This document shows positions 53,094-64,000 of a stretch of 64,000 nt of DNA, in pieces. The position numbers and the translations under genes were made by a program. Position 1 is the first letter of the stretch; every line of letters begins with the position of its first letter. The stretch is from Nepenthes gracilis (lineage: Eukaryota > Streptophyta > Magnoliopsida > Caryophyllales > Nepenthaceae), in assembly GCA_033239525.1 (NCBI GenBank), contig BSYO01000011.1, forward strand, positions 10,135,973 through 10,199,972, given 5' to 3'. Under the pieces are notes generated by a model. That model was not told the origin of the DNA. It saw only the letters and a list, made by a program, of their open reading frames with translations, and did not search any database.

Positions 53094-55795
53094 AACTCCA
53101 GGGAGCAGAGTCTGGAACTTTGAGGGTCCAAATATACCGATCCTTGATTCTAGTCTTGTGGACCCAAGTAGACCAAGCCGAGTCAGGATCTTTAGACAGA
53201 TGCGCCAAAGGAGTTTACACATGAGGGCTTTATTCTCGATCCTCGTAGATGCTTGATACCCAACCTCCTTCGCTTAGGGTAGCAGATATCAGCCCAAGCC
53301 ACTTTTGCATTGGCCCTACCTTCCGAAGATCCGTTCCATAGGAAACGCCAAGATGCAATGATCTGATTGAGAATGGATTTGTGGAGGATGAAAATCAAGC
53401 CTTAAGAGGTGGGACAGATGAGAGAATCGATACCACCAATTGTAAGCGGCCTCCAAAAAGAGAGCCACCTATTCTTCCAAGATTTAATGCGACGGGTAAT
53501 TTTTCAAGAAGGATCGTGGCAATCACGAATCGACAGCCTAGTAGAGATCGAGGGACGCCAAGGTATCGGATGGGGAGAGAGCCTCACTTAAGCCCAAAAC
53601 ATCAACAACGTTTCCGGGTCGTGGCTGGGTCTTTAGAGCAAATAAAGGTCTCACTCTTATTTATGTTAGCCGACAAGCCCGAAAGCTAATGGAATTCTCA
53701 AGGCATTCCTTGAGAACTGGATGGAGCATACGTCACCGAGAGAACAGAGAAGGTCATTGGCAAAGGCCAAGATGACAAGATGAGTCGCTTCGCACTTCCA
53801 ATGAAATTTGAAATTATTATTCCTACTGGCCTTAAGATCAATGATGCCATTCAAAACCTCCATCACTAGCACAAAGAGGTAGGGGACATAGGATCGCCTC
53901 GCGAAGACCTTGCCGCCTTTGAAGAAACCTACCGCTCCCATTAACACATTGAGCGAGTACGAGGGGGTGGTAATACATTTGTCTAATCCAATTGATCATT
54001 TTCGGGAATTTCATGATGGTCGATAGAAATGATGAAATCCCAATGAACAGAGTCATAGGCTTTCATGAGGTCAATTTTCAAGGTGCATCGAGGAGGGCCA
54101 TGACCCAGATGGTACTTGTGGAGAAGTTCTGGGCCGTAAGAATGTTGTCACGATTTGACGACTCCGCCACAAAGGCCGCCCCGCACTTATCAACCAGATA
54201 AGGTAATGTCATCTTAAGACGATTGGCAATGATCTTCGAGATAACTTTATAGATGACATTACAGCAGAAATGGACGGTAGTCGAGACCAGCCGAGGGACG
54301 AATCTTGGGGATCAGACTAATGATCGAGAGTTCGCTTGTTCGAGGAGCAAACCATGAGTGAAGAAGTCACGGATGGCTTCACAAACAGATTGACCCACAA
54401 TATCCCATGCTTCCTTAAAAAAGGGCACTCGAACCCATCGTGGCCCGGGGCTCTATAATCACCAATGGAGAATATGGTCTTCATGGATCTCGCCATCACT
54501 TACAGTGGCCTTCAAGAAGGTCCGTGAGTGATTCAGTGCAATCGCGGTGGAGGATGTAAGGGCGAATGCGATCCGCGTTAGCCGACTCCAAGGCGTGCGA
54601 TCACCCCAAGAGCCTTACTAAAGTGGTCCACAATCGATTCTGGACATTTTCAATACCATTTATAGGAGTCCCATCATGATCAAGGAGCGAGATGATCCGA
54701 TTCTTATCAGGGTTACCATTAACAGCCTTAAAAAGAATTTATTACACTCGATCCTTTTGAGCCACCTTATCTTAGCTTTTTGCTTAGTAAGGTCGGCTTC
54801 CTCGCCAAGTGCATCACAGGCATCCTTGCATCCGTGTTCTTCAAGATGACAAACAAGGTTAGAGGGGTTTGACTGGATCTCCTCAAGCTTTGTCCTCAAG
54901 GCGGGCAACCTCCTCATGGACATTAAGCTTTTTCAGAGCTTTTTTTACCAACTTAAGACGAGTCACCAGCCTGAACATCGGATAACCATTTGTGACGTCC
55001 GACCAAGCATCCGCGACCAAGGGGTAAAAATTTAGAGATTTCGTGAGGAAATTATTGAAACGGAACATCCCTCTTTTCCTAGGGGAAAACCCATAAGTGA
55101 AAAGAATACAGGGCGAATGATCAGAGAGTCTAGCAGGGGGAAAAAGGGCCTTAGCTCATCCGAAATGATCAAACCAGTTTCCATTAGCGACCACACGATC
55201 TAGCTTTCTGAATATGCGAAGGGACTCCACTGGCCCGTCATTCCAAGTATAGTGCATACCTCATGGCGACGACGCCAAGATCATGCCTCTAAGACAAAGA
55301 GTCTAGATCAAGCGAGCTTTTATTGTGCCGTACACCCCTAAGGCCTCGTAAGGGGACCCGATGGCGTTGAAATCCCCAAGGACAGCCCACGGGATGTTGC
55401 CCGGATGGTTAGCCATCATCCGAAGGCTATCCCAAAGGAGCCTACGAGAGATTTCAGAGTTAGCACCATAGATAAAGGACAAGATGCATCGGGTGTTCTC
55501 CTCGAGGAAAAGGACATCAAGATGAAGGACTTGATCCTCCGAGCCGAGAACATTGCACGAAACCAAGGTGGGATCCCAACCCACCCAAATCCGCCCATTC
55601 GGGACGCAGAGTAATTCATGATCCAAGACCAATTGGGTCTGATTCGCTGGAGACAGCCAAAGAGTTTTTTTCAAATGACTTTGGTTTCCACCAATCCAGC
55701 TATACTACACCTATGGGAGGAAATGAGGTTGCAGATTTCATGAGCTTTTACAAACCCATTAAGGCCCCTCACGTTCCAACAGCAATACTAGTCAT
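53094..55795 (-). pseudogene. ORF2 of the reverse LINE, many indels
   Basis: ATG at 55795 (MTSIAVGT...GLNG). Endonuclease remnants GRIWVGWDPTLV, SFIYGAN, PWAVLGDFNAI (55674-55340) and MFRFNNFLTKSLNFYPLV. RT remnants: MTLFIGISSF (for DSVHWDF), FANDLL near 53765 (Asn for the first catalytic Asp), then IKHL and CWRF-type fragments. No open stretch exceeds about 125 codons. It ends in SRIGIFGPSKFQTLLPG at the strand switch. Confidence 0.8.
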
Positions 55796-55799
55796 GAAT

Positions 55800-57837
55800 A
55801 GAGGGTGAGGGGGGCTTATTTTTAATCCCCGAGATTTTTTATTCCTCCGAGCGGAGACATGCTCCTCGGGCTTTTGGGGAAGGGGCCACCGCTTTTGAGG
55901 CAACCAGAGATCCAGAGGAGGATCACTATGAGTAGAGACCATCGTAACATCTCGGTATAAGAGGAGTATGATGATTAGAAGAGTCGATATACCGGGTTCG
56001 AGAGGAAGATCCATCTGTCCTCAATTTAGGGGAACGGGTGGCTGTGATAGCGAGAGGGGCTGGTGCCTGGGGAGGTAGAAGACTTAGAAGGCCGACTAGA
56101 GAGCCGGTATAAAATGGCTATGGGGCTGATTGAGATCAACCCGAACAGCTTCAGTGCACCGCAACAGAATCGAGCTATTGCGATTGGGAGGAGGCTCTGA
56201 AAATCTTCCCGTAAGGCTATAAACGAAGTTAGAAGTCGTTATCGCCATACATTCAAAGATCTATGGTTGGGTGGCCGCACCAGTTTGAGATTTTGAGCGG
56301 GAGGCCATCGGAGGGGAGCCGGGGGATGGGAGGATACCCCGTGAAGAGACCGCTTGGAACCCAAGAAGTTTTGAGAGGGCGACTTTGTTCCTATCCTTTT
56401 CAGGAGCTGTCCTACGCTACGGCCTATGCTGGTACTCAATTTTGATTTCGCATAGATAATCACGGTGTTCTGGCCGCAACCACTAGCATGAACCTTAACT
56501 GATCCCGCCGAGGGGCATTGGCCCCATTTCAACACAAACCTCGCAAAGCCCAATAGTTCAAGTTTTTCAGTGACAGGTCTAAAGAAAGGGGTTTGCCAAT
56601 CGCACTCGCGATCCAACTTAAGCCCAAAGGGGTCCAAGATTCCACCGGGATCCTGCATATGGTAATCCAGGTAGGGAAGGATTTATGATCCTTTCGGGAT
56701 AAAATCATCCCGGCCGCCATTTTTTAAGAAAGAAAGCATGCCCAAAGAATCACCCACGGACCATTAGCCGTGCTTTTTCAAGCATATGACTAGAGGAGAA
56801 GCGGAAGAAAAAGAAATCGATTCGCTTTCCAGCCACATGTTGCAGTTCAAAACGCTTCCATATTTTCTCTAGTGATAAAGCTCGACAACATTAAAGTGGA
56901 CGGGATCGCCAACGAAATAACCAACAAGGGTGGTACCCCACAAGTCCGACTCCCGTTTAATAACCTCAAAGCGGGGGATAGGATAATATTCTCCGAGCGG
57001 AAGTAACCGGAGGGTAAAATTTCAGAGGACACTTACCTCCAATGGCCCTTTTCTCAACAATTGATGCCCAATAGACACCTGGTGAGCATGAGCCACGATC
57101 AAAGGTGGGGCATGAGACATCGATAGTGGTGGACCCAGTGGCAATTGAAGTCGGGCACTGAACCGAGAGCAATCCTGATTGGGCATTATGACCTGGAGGT
57201 GAATCTGGATGGCCAGACTGGCACACAGCCATCTCCACAGCACTCTGCCGAATTGCCACTTCTGAAGGAGAACCGGCAGGGCACGCCGGTGAAACAAAAT
57301 CACATGGATTGAGAGGAACGCCGATTTGAACATCTTGGCAGACAGCACCAGGAGACGACACCGAGATAGGCAAGGTTGAGTGGGAATAAGCGGCCGAACC
57401 CCGTGAGGTAGAGCAAGAGGCCGGTGTCATGGAAGCGACGAGCGCCTTACCCTGGCTGAGAGGCGCAATTGAAGAGGAAGGAAGATGGAGAGAACCATGG
57501 AGCCCGGACGGGGAATGGGTAAGAGGGGGGGTTGATAGCTCGAGTGTGGAGAAGGAAGCGAAGAGTGGGGCAACAAAGTCACCGAAGGGGAAGAGAGAGA
57601 GCGGCGAATCTGGCTAGGGCGGCCGAAAGCACCGGACGAAGCAGGGGAGGCGAATACGAGCTCAGAGGAAATGGGAGGGGAGGAACTGGATTGGGTCTAG
57701 GGGCCGTGAGGCCAGGGTGTGGCGGGACGGGAGAGGGCGTTAGACTTTGGTTTAAGGCAAAAGGGCGAATGCTGGACGGGGGGAGTAGGCTTCGGTGAAA
57801 TCAGACAGCAAGGCGGAAGGGGGTCGACCGGCGCCAT
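55800..57837 (-). pseudogene. ORF1 of the reverse LINE, many indels
   Basis: ATG at 57837 within GCGCCCATGGCGCC (MAPVDPLPPC). VYWASIVEKRAIGGK, VIIFVGYFVG-type core remnants at 56850-57000, MILSRKDHKSFPTWITICRI and SWTPLGLSWIASAIGKPL (56720-56580), then LLKRIGTKSP in place of a knuckle, as in the other ORF2-bearing copies. Frameshifts are frequent. Confidence 0.78.
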
Positions 57838-57910
57838 GGGCGCCGGCAGGAGGCTGAAAGCGGGTTCGGCTAGATTTGAAATCGGGAAGGTCGGGGGAGA
57901 AGGAACAGTG

Positions 57911-59260
57911 CAGAGTGATTTCAACACTATGTGCAGCAAAACAGACCAGTGCTTATCAGCACACCAACCGGGTATACAAAAGCATGGACCAGTGCTGTTC
58001 AGTACTCCATGCAGCAAAAGTGGTCCAAGATCACTTCAAGATCGCAACCGCCGACAGAATGCAGGTTGTTTCAGCAGAAGGTTCTCAGAATTCAACCACC
58101 ACAACATTTGCTGTTAAACGGCAAATCCAGGGCTGGGTTCAGCAAAAGCAGCAGCTCCCCAGGAATAGAGCCAACCATCCGGGCCACATCAAACCAACCC
58201 GAACCAGACTCCAATGGATACACCAATCTCCATATTAGTAGACAGATCCCTCTCAGAAGCCCAACCCTGGGCGCCAGCGTCAGCAGTGGATCCATCCAAC
58301 ACAGCAGTAAAAAAACCAACACAGCAAGATCAGCACCTCCAATTTATCTACAATTAGCTGCAAGAGCAGCGTTCCAGGCCAACAGCATTGTGGACCCATC
58401 AGAATCTGCTATTCAAGAGCAGAAAAAGTAGAAAGGATGCAGCAGCCGCACCCCAGCATCAAAACCAATGTATCATCGAAGACAGCAACAGCCTACCATC
58501 CATATCAGCGCCCGTGACATACCATAGTAGCAACCAGCAGCATACGCATCAGCCACGTTACCACAATGCTCAAATCAGAACGGTGGACAACCACATAGCA
58601 GCATAAAATTCCAATATGCCAAAAACATCAAGCGCAGCAAAATCCAATAAGCCATAGATCCGCTAATCAGCAGCACCATTGCAGCCAATCGATTCCATCA
58701 AAGACAAGGAATTCTAGCTAATAAAGCCTATGGCGATCATTGCATCGCAATGATGCAAGCATTAGCATAGCACAAAAGAGCTGCTTCTCCACAAAGAAAG
58801 TCCGAATCAATTTACATCCAATAAGATTTTCACCTACTACAAGGGCAGATCCTATATCCCATATTCAAAAGGTAGCCTAATTTATACATCGCTTGCAGTC
58901 CTCCAACAAGATCGATAGAGGAGCCCAATACTTCGATAATCAAGCATCTAGAGACTCCACCAACAACATCCTCGCAGAGCCCAACTATAGAGCAGCACAT
59001 ACAACACCAGCATTTCACAGCCATCATATCGTAAAGGTCAAGGCACTGATAAAGCTATACTGGTAGAGAGCCGGCCGATTGCCAACAGCTCCCCCACCTT
59101 AACAGAGAAGCTCCAAAACAAGGTCCCTAACAAGACCAGACTTAGGGATCCAGACCATCCAAAATGGGCACATACCCAACATTATTCAAACCAAAACAAG
59201 ATAGCATGCATCATTAATCTGGCATAAAATAGAGGACCGAAAATAGGGTTCCCAGGAAAC
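57911..59260 (-). other. Reverse TGCTG-rich UTR segment, no gene
   Basis: CAGCA-rich plus strand with no coding potential. The stretch 58180-58330, read in reverse, is similar to 49620-49740, so it is the same UTR subfamily as the insert at 48805-50952. It may be the remainder of the UTR of the element that resumes at 62252, but I could not prove the join. Confidence 0.55.
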
Positions 59261-59316
59261 CCCAGCCAAAAAATAAACTGAACGGACCCAAATTTCAAAA
59301 ATTAGTCATCGAGTCC

Positions 59317-59334
59317 GGTCAACGCTAGTTGACC
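59317..59334. repeat. Perfect hairpin GGTCAAC-GCTA-GTTGACC
   Basis: A 7-bp perfect stem with a 4-base loop near the presumed left end of the LTR-like block. Purpose unknown. Confidence 0.6.
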
Positions 59335-60012
59335 GAAAATTAGAATGAGGTTGCCTTAAGACAAAAATCAAATGGATTTATCAACTTCAACCCCGCTTAA
59401 TGAAAAGGAGTCCGACTTCCCTTGTAAAAGGAAGTCCTGATAACAAGGAAAATTTCCATCATCAAATCCGGCCAAGTCGATTTAAAACGAAAGAAGAAAG
59501 ATACATTGACTTAAGATGGAATCAAGTTCGCCTTAAGAAGTCCGAATAAGAAGTCCGGATTTCATTGATGAAATTCTAGTCCGATGTTATGGATGAAAAT
59601 GAAGTCCGATTTCCGTGAGGAAAATGAAGTCCGATTTCAGCAAAAATGAAGTTCGGATGTCCCTTGTAAAGAAGAACTCCAAATTTCCGTATTGAATGGA
59701 AGTCCGGATTACATTTAAGAAATGAAGTCCAGATTCTTTCTAATTAAGAACTCCGACAATTGTAATTAAAATGCACCGGATTCCCATAAAAAGTAAGTCC
59801 ACTGGGCAAGCTTGTGAAATCAAAGGTTGTTCAAGAAAGTGAAGGAGCCGGAGTGATGACTTGAGACATTGGGAAGATACGACAATGAATGATTTATCTA
59901 TTCCCTAAACTTGTTGGAAAATGAAAATCATAAATAATCTAGCTAATTTCAAGGTTTTGGAAATACAAAGCCATAAATAACAAACTTGGAAAAATGTGAA
60001 GTCATAAATAAA

Positions 60013-60040
60013 GGCCACCTAACCTGTGGCCTATAAATAA
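60013..60040 (+). promoter_or_regulatory. Candidate LTR promoter: TATA box next to a hairpin
   Basis: CTATAAATAA (60031-60040) follows directly on GGCCAC...GTGGCC (60013-60031). AAATAAAGGC occurs both before and after. Good TATA context for a plant LTR, but the transcription start cannot be seen. Confidence 0.5.
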
Positions 60041-60369
60041 AGGCTTAAGATCGCGTAAAAGGCACCACTAGAAGCTCCTACTAGAGAAAGAGACCAAAGG
60101 CTAAGGCAACGTAAGAAAAGAATTCAGGCAAGATACTCACCCTATTTCTAAAACTCATGTTTACGTATGTTGCTATATGATATGAAGTATGCCTTTGATG
60201 TCTTATGTTTTATTGTTCTGAAATGCATGTTTAAAGGAAATTCGGTTATGCATGATGTTAGACTATTTTGTTTATGATTAATTGTCAATTATTATCAATT
60301 TTGATGATTTCACGTTCACGGAAAGGAATTTTAGGTCTTAAGATGAAATAAGAAATTTCAGCTATTGAA

Positions 60370-61340
60370 CTCTGTTCTGTCAAAAGAACTCTGAATTTAA
60401 AATAAAAGACCTCCGGCATTTTACAGAAAACGATTTAGAACTCCGGCATTTTAGGAAATAAGTACTCCGTCCAGTTTGAATAAAGAACTCCGTCCAAAAG
60501 AACTCCGGCCATTTTATAAATAATGTATTCCGTCCCCTTTCAAACAGTACTTCGGTTTTGGAACAAAAGGAACTTCGGCCTTTACGTCTTTAAAAATGTA
60601 CTCCATCCATTTGGAAAAAGAGCACCGTCCCTTTTAGCGAAAAGAACTCCGGTTTTCAGCTTAAAGAACTCCGGCCTTTATATCTTTAGATGCACACCGT
60701 CTTTTATTTTGAAATGAACTCCGGATTTAGAGCTTCAGATTTTATAAGAAAATGAACTTCGTAATTAAGTAGATCGGACTTTAAAAAGAAAAGCGCTCCG
60801 TTTCTTTGAAAAGAAATCACTCCGTCCTTTTATTTTGAAAAGAACTTCGCTTTGAAGAAAACCACTTTGGATTTAAAAGAACTCCGAATTTTGAATTATG
60901 GCTTTAATCAAGAAAGAGCTCCGGTTTTGAAACATGCCTTACTCAAAGAACTCCGTCCGTTTAAAAGAAAAGAGCTCCGTCTGCTTTAAAAGAGGCTCCT
61001 GGCCAATTTTAAGAAAAGGTACTTGGTCCGCTTAAAAGAAAAGAGCTCCGTCTTAAGAAAAGGTACTCCGTCCGCTTTAAAGAAGAGAGCTCGTCTGCTT
61101 TAAGAAATGATGCTCCGTCCATTTTAAGGAATGCACTGGCCCCTTTGAAATGAAAAGCACTGGGTTTTGATAAGAAAGGCACACCGTCCGTCTTTAAGAA
61201 TAAAGAACTCCGGTTTTTCTTATGAACTTCAGATTTGAACTGCGGCTTTGATAAAAGGACTTCGGTTTTTTGGAACTACGGCCTACTATTTGAAAAGAAC
61301 TCTGAAAATTTTATGAAAAATACTCCGTCCTCAATGAACT
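60370..61340 (+). repeat. Array of about 40 degenerate AAGAACTCCG(G/T)CC units
   Basis: The word GAACTCCG, with variants GAGCTCCG, GTACTCCG and GAACTTCG, recurs every 20-30 bp, separated by A/T-rich spacers (TTTTAAAAGAA and similar). A looser form (AAGTCCGATTT) occupies 59400-59800. The reverse complement of the same unit forms the array at 22801-23200. Confidence 0.8.
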
Positions 61341-62251
61341 TCGAATATTGAACTTTGAATTTTGAAAGATGATGAGAAAGGAAATATGGACTTCAAATGT
61401 TGAAGTTAAAGAACAAAGACTATAAGAACAAGGAAAATGCATGAACTATGGACAGCAAGTGGAACTCTTCCGACTTTTGATCTATGATGAATGGCCAATA
61501 ATTAACACGAACCAAGAACCGAGTTTCCATTAAACTTGTTGCTAAAGATGGATGAAGGATATTGAGTGACACTCGAGGATGCCTCCGGGCCACGGGAGGG
61601 AACCTTTTGGTGGCATAAGAACTATAGACTATGGCCCCGTATGCCGGGTTAAAGGCATTACCTCCCGCCCCGGGAGCATAATGAGGGGATACGGCTTTAG
61701 GTCAGTGGGTAGCACACAACCCGTCCTCGATGTTGTCCGCCTCCCGTCCGGTCCCTAAAGATGATATGAATTCGAATGATTTTGATGAAGACAAGATGAA
61801 AGAACATGAACTAAAGAAGAAACGATATGATGATTTTTATTATGCTATATTATGATCTATAATTGATTATATGTATACTTGTGTTTTCTCGTATGTGAGT
61901 ATCCTCACGGGCTTTGTAAGCTCATTCTTACAAATTTTCAGATGACAAGCTTATGGAGGACGAAGTTGAGTAGAGTTTTATGGTGTAGCTGAATGTCTAA
62001 GCTGGCTGGAGCAGATTTTTGGAGTTTTGTTTATTTTGTTTGAGGAAATTTGTAATGTTAATTCCGCTGCTTATGAATGTTAGATTGTTTCCGTAATATT
62101 TTGGGATTTATGAAATTATTAATCTTTAGAATGCATCTCAGGTTTGAATAAAGAAAAGAAAAATTTTTATGTTCACCCTTTTTATGTCTTATTTATAAGA
62201 ACTTTGGATTTGACTACGGCTTTTGATGGTAATAAAAGTCGAGGCATCACA

Positions 62252-64000
62252 ATAACCCTAGCAGCATATCCTAAGAGCAGGGCGTGCCTCTGGATTTCCT
62301 AGAGGTAGCTTTTTTTCTTTTTCCTAGACTTAGCCATCTTCCAATCATTTTCCATATCTCGCATTTCATCTCCCAAAGAGGATTTCAAATGAGTATTTCA
62401 ACGAAATCCTCTTAATAGAAGTAGGGTAAGTAAATATTCATCCAAGTCCAATGGGTGAGAGTCGCCCGGAGTCGGGGAGGTAGGAGCCAAATCATTACTC
62501 CGAGAAGTCACACCAAGGCAACCGGAGGCATCCAAGAGGCAGGATTGGACACCATTGTCTGCAGAAAGATAGAAGGTACAGCCAAGCCCATTTGGGAGGG
62601 AAGAGGGTCCCGATTTATGTGCCTAACAACATCCAACTCAGGAGGCATTGGATCAACGGCAACCACCTTGATGGACATTGGCCGAGAGAACCCCGGAATC
62701 GATTGAGGTTCGGCCAATTGGGAACCACAATCCACTCGAGGGACAGATGTGGAGGGATGGTCGAGACCAAGATCAATTCACTGGGAGAGCAGGCTTTGAG
62801 GTCCGTGAGGTGGGAGCATATCATTCGAGGTGCTGCTGAAAGATCCACAGGGAAAGAGACTCCATACCATGACCAAATCACAGGGTCGTGGGCACCAAAG
62901 ATTCCGTAGATTGAATGAGAATCCACAAGAAAGCTCCAATTGGGGAGTCAAGCCACAACCCCAAGATAGGGAACACAACCATCGCGACAAAGCACAGAGA
63001 GTGGCAAAGTTGGTGCAGGGCCGATAGTTCCACGTAAATGTAAATGGGTGGGATGGAGCAAGAGTTACCCAGTAAGGTTTTGAAACCTTGGAATGACAAT
63101 GAGCTTCTTCATGCCCTGCACCTTCATCGTGACGCCCGCATCCGATCGGGCCCAGCCTATACTCCACCTTCACCACAAAGGGAGCCGAGTCATGGCACGA
63201 CTGATGGTGAGGCATTTGGGAAAGGGGTCACGACCCCACTTCAACACATATCCTTAAGAAAGGTTCTCCATACGGCAGCCTGGGATCCAGTGAAGAGGAA
63301 CACCAATCGCACTAGCCACCCAACTTAGACCGGCCCGCAGTCCAAGAATCAAGCGGCAAGTTGTGGAAGTTTGATCCAAATGGGGAAGCGACTAAGTTCC
63401 ACTTTGTTCAAGATCATGCCCTATGATCCAAAGGTTGGAGGAAAATAGCCTTCCCGCCAGAGCCATGGACCGGCTTGTAGGCATTTTTCCATCGCCTCCA
63501 ACGACAGAAACGGAAGAAGAAATAACCACATTCGCTACATGCAATGTGTGTGAGCCCGAATCGTGTCCAAATCTTCTTCACTATTGCTTTAATCGCAAGA
63601 AAATGGGGAGGTGAATCGTAGAAATGGCCTACTAAAGTGCAACCCTGCACTCCGTGTCCTTCACTTACGAATTCTCCGGTGGAGGAGAGAAGACGGATGA
63701 TTCATCCCCACCAACCAGAGAGGAAGAATTTCAGTTCCTTCCGAGCCTCAATGCTGTCTTTGCGAACAATATCAGCCCACCGGGATGAGCTCTGCGCATG
63801 CTCGGAGCCGCTATCCGAGGCCCTAGGATTCAAGAGTCCATAATCATATAGTCCGGAGGATGAATCAAGTCGACTGTGCCCGAGAACGAAAGAGCAAGGG
63901 GGACAACGCATTTGAGCGCCGAATGTAACCCGAGGGAGGTTCCAAACAAGGTGGCTGGCCATGGCGACGAAGACGAGAATTCAAAATCGGCGGTGTAACG
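62252..64000 (-). mobile_element. ORF1-only LINE-type element 6, partial (cut by window end)
   Basis: In sense direction: end of the 5' region (to 63963), ORF1 (63962 to about 62300), first bases of UTR with CTCTTAGGATATGCTG, similar to 40080-40095 of element 4. The LTR-like block begins directly after. No terminal module is seen in the window. Confidence 0.65.
62300..63962 (-). pseudogene. ORF1 with zinc-knuckle remnant, element 6, heavily shifted
   Basis: From ATG 63962: SSSRWADIVRKDSIEARKEL, then TLVGHFYDSPPHFLAIKAIV and KKIWTRFGLTHIACSECGYF (63640-63500), then a KVEYRLGPIGCGR...GHEEAHC knuckle remnant (about 63165-63080), a linker, a TPTSIKRISLKY-type motif in shifted frame (about 62428-62391) and MAKSRKKKKS (about 62340-62310). 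Frameshifts occur in nearly every block. Closest relatives are the ORF1s at 8259-9841 and 38349-40050. Confidence 0.75.

Larger units (their letters stand above)
53094..57910 (-). mobile_element. Reverse LINE, ORF1 plus 5' three quarters of ORF2, strongly decayed
   Basis: In sense direction: 5' UTR (to 57838), ORF1 (57837 to about 55800), ORF2 (55795 to 53094). The 3' end of ORF2, UTR and tail are missing at the junction with the forward LINE. It is clearly diverged from the forward arm, so the pair is not a recent palindrome. Confidence 0.75.
59260..62251 (+). mobile_element. LTR-like block, probably a solo or partial Ty3/gypsy-type LTR
   Basis: About 3 kb unlike the LINE DNA around it. Support: a right end reading GTCGAGGCATCACA (to 62251), like the ...TCACA ends of plant chromovirus LTRs; a TATA-type promoter (60031-60040); a late segment TATCCTCACGGGCTTTGTAAGC followed by an ATG-poor, AT-rich tail (61890-62230); no protein-coding domain. 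The left end and a 5-bp TSD were not found, and no primer-binding site follows the right end. The assignment is moderate at best; the left limit is an estimate. Confidence 0.5.

Noticed and set aside
47497..57910. A single twin-primed (5'-inverted) LINE insertion
   Set aside because: Both arms have their own ORF1 start and neither has a 3' tail; twin priming would leave one poly-A end and no second 5' end.
60370..61340. CRISPR-like repeat array
   Set aside because: Units are degenerate and spacing is irregular, and the setting is a plant nuclear genome with an LTR-like block.
59260..62251. A complete LTR retrotransposon
   Set aside because: No gag-pol domain, no second LTR, no primer-binding site and no clear TSD were found.

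Overview
The window is repeat-on-repeat nuclear DNA from a plant, most likely an angiosperm. The evidence is the L1-type non-LTR retrotransposons of the plant kind (ORF1 with a DUF4283-like domain, ORF2 with endonuclease, reverse transcriptase and zf-RVT), tRNA-headed SINEs and a Ty3/gypsy-style LTR. I found no host gene, rRNA or free-standing tRNA gene. Every long open frame is a piece of ORF1 or ORF2, nearly all broken by stops or frameshifts. One 100-base run of N (48983-49082) is an assembly gap.

The window can be read as nested insertions, many with visible target-site duplications (TSDs). Layout: 1-324 end of a LINE; 325-3762, 7495-~8130 and 12211-13386 an older LINE (ORF2 C-terminal half plus long 3' UTR) split by two ORF1-only elements (3763-7478 and ~8131-12210, the latter carrying a trimeric and a monomeric SINE); 13714-19661 a reverse LINE with complete but mutated ORF2; 20801-22486 an element with no ORF; 23271-47482 a reverse ORF1-only element split by a forward LINE (24168-42518), which itself holds a reverse ORF-less element (26890-28865), a partial ORF2 duplication and two more ORF1-only elements (34424-37877 and 38212-41823), plus a further ORF-less element (45272-47427); 47497-53093 forward and 53094-57910 reverse, two LINEs meeting tail to tail inside ORF2; 57911-59260 reverse 3' UTR; ~59260-62251 an LTR-like block; 62252-64000 part of a sixth ORF1-only element.

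Three element classes share one 3' end: (i) ORF1+ORF2 LINEs, (ii) ORF1-only elements of about 3.5-4 kb, (iii) ORF-less elements of about 1.7-2.2 kb. Each has a long TGCTG-rich 3' UTR followed by a terminal module: box CTCGGGGTATGCCCT, a stem-loop of type AACTCCAAGT...ACTTGGAGTT, then CTTACTTACC and poly-A. The stem shows compensatory changes between copies. Classes ii and iii also share a 5' end made of one or two short perfect hairpins whose sequence changes while pairing is kept. The SINEs end in the same TTACTTACC-A(n). The simplest reading is one LINE enzyme mobilising a set of parasites: half-LINEs, ORF-less derivatives and SINEs. The ORF1-only proteins share a short motif (TPxSIxxIxxKY) that I do not see in ORF1 of the ORF2-bearing elements, so they look like a separate lineage rather than chance deletions. 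This system is the main discovery candidate of the window.
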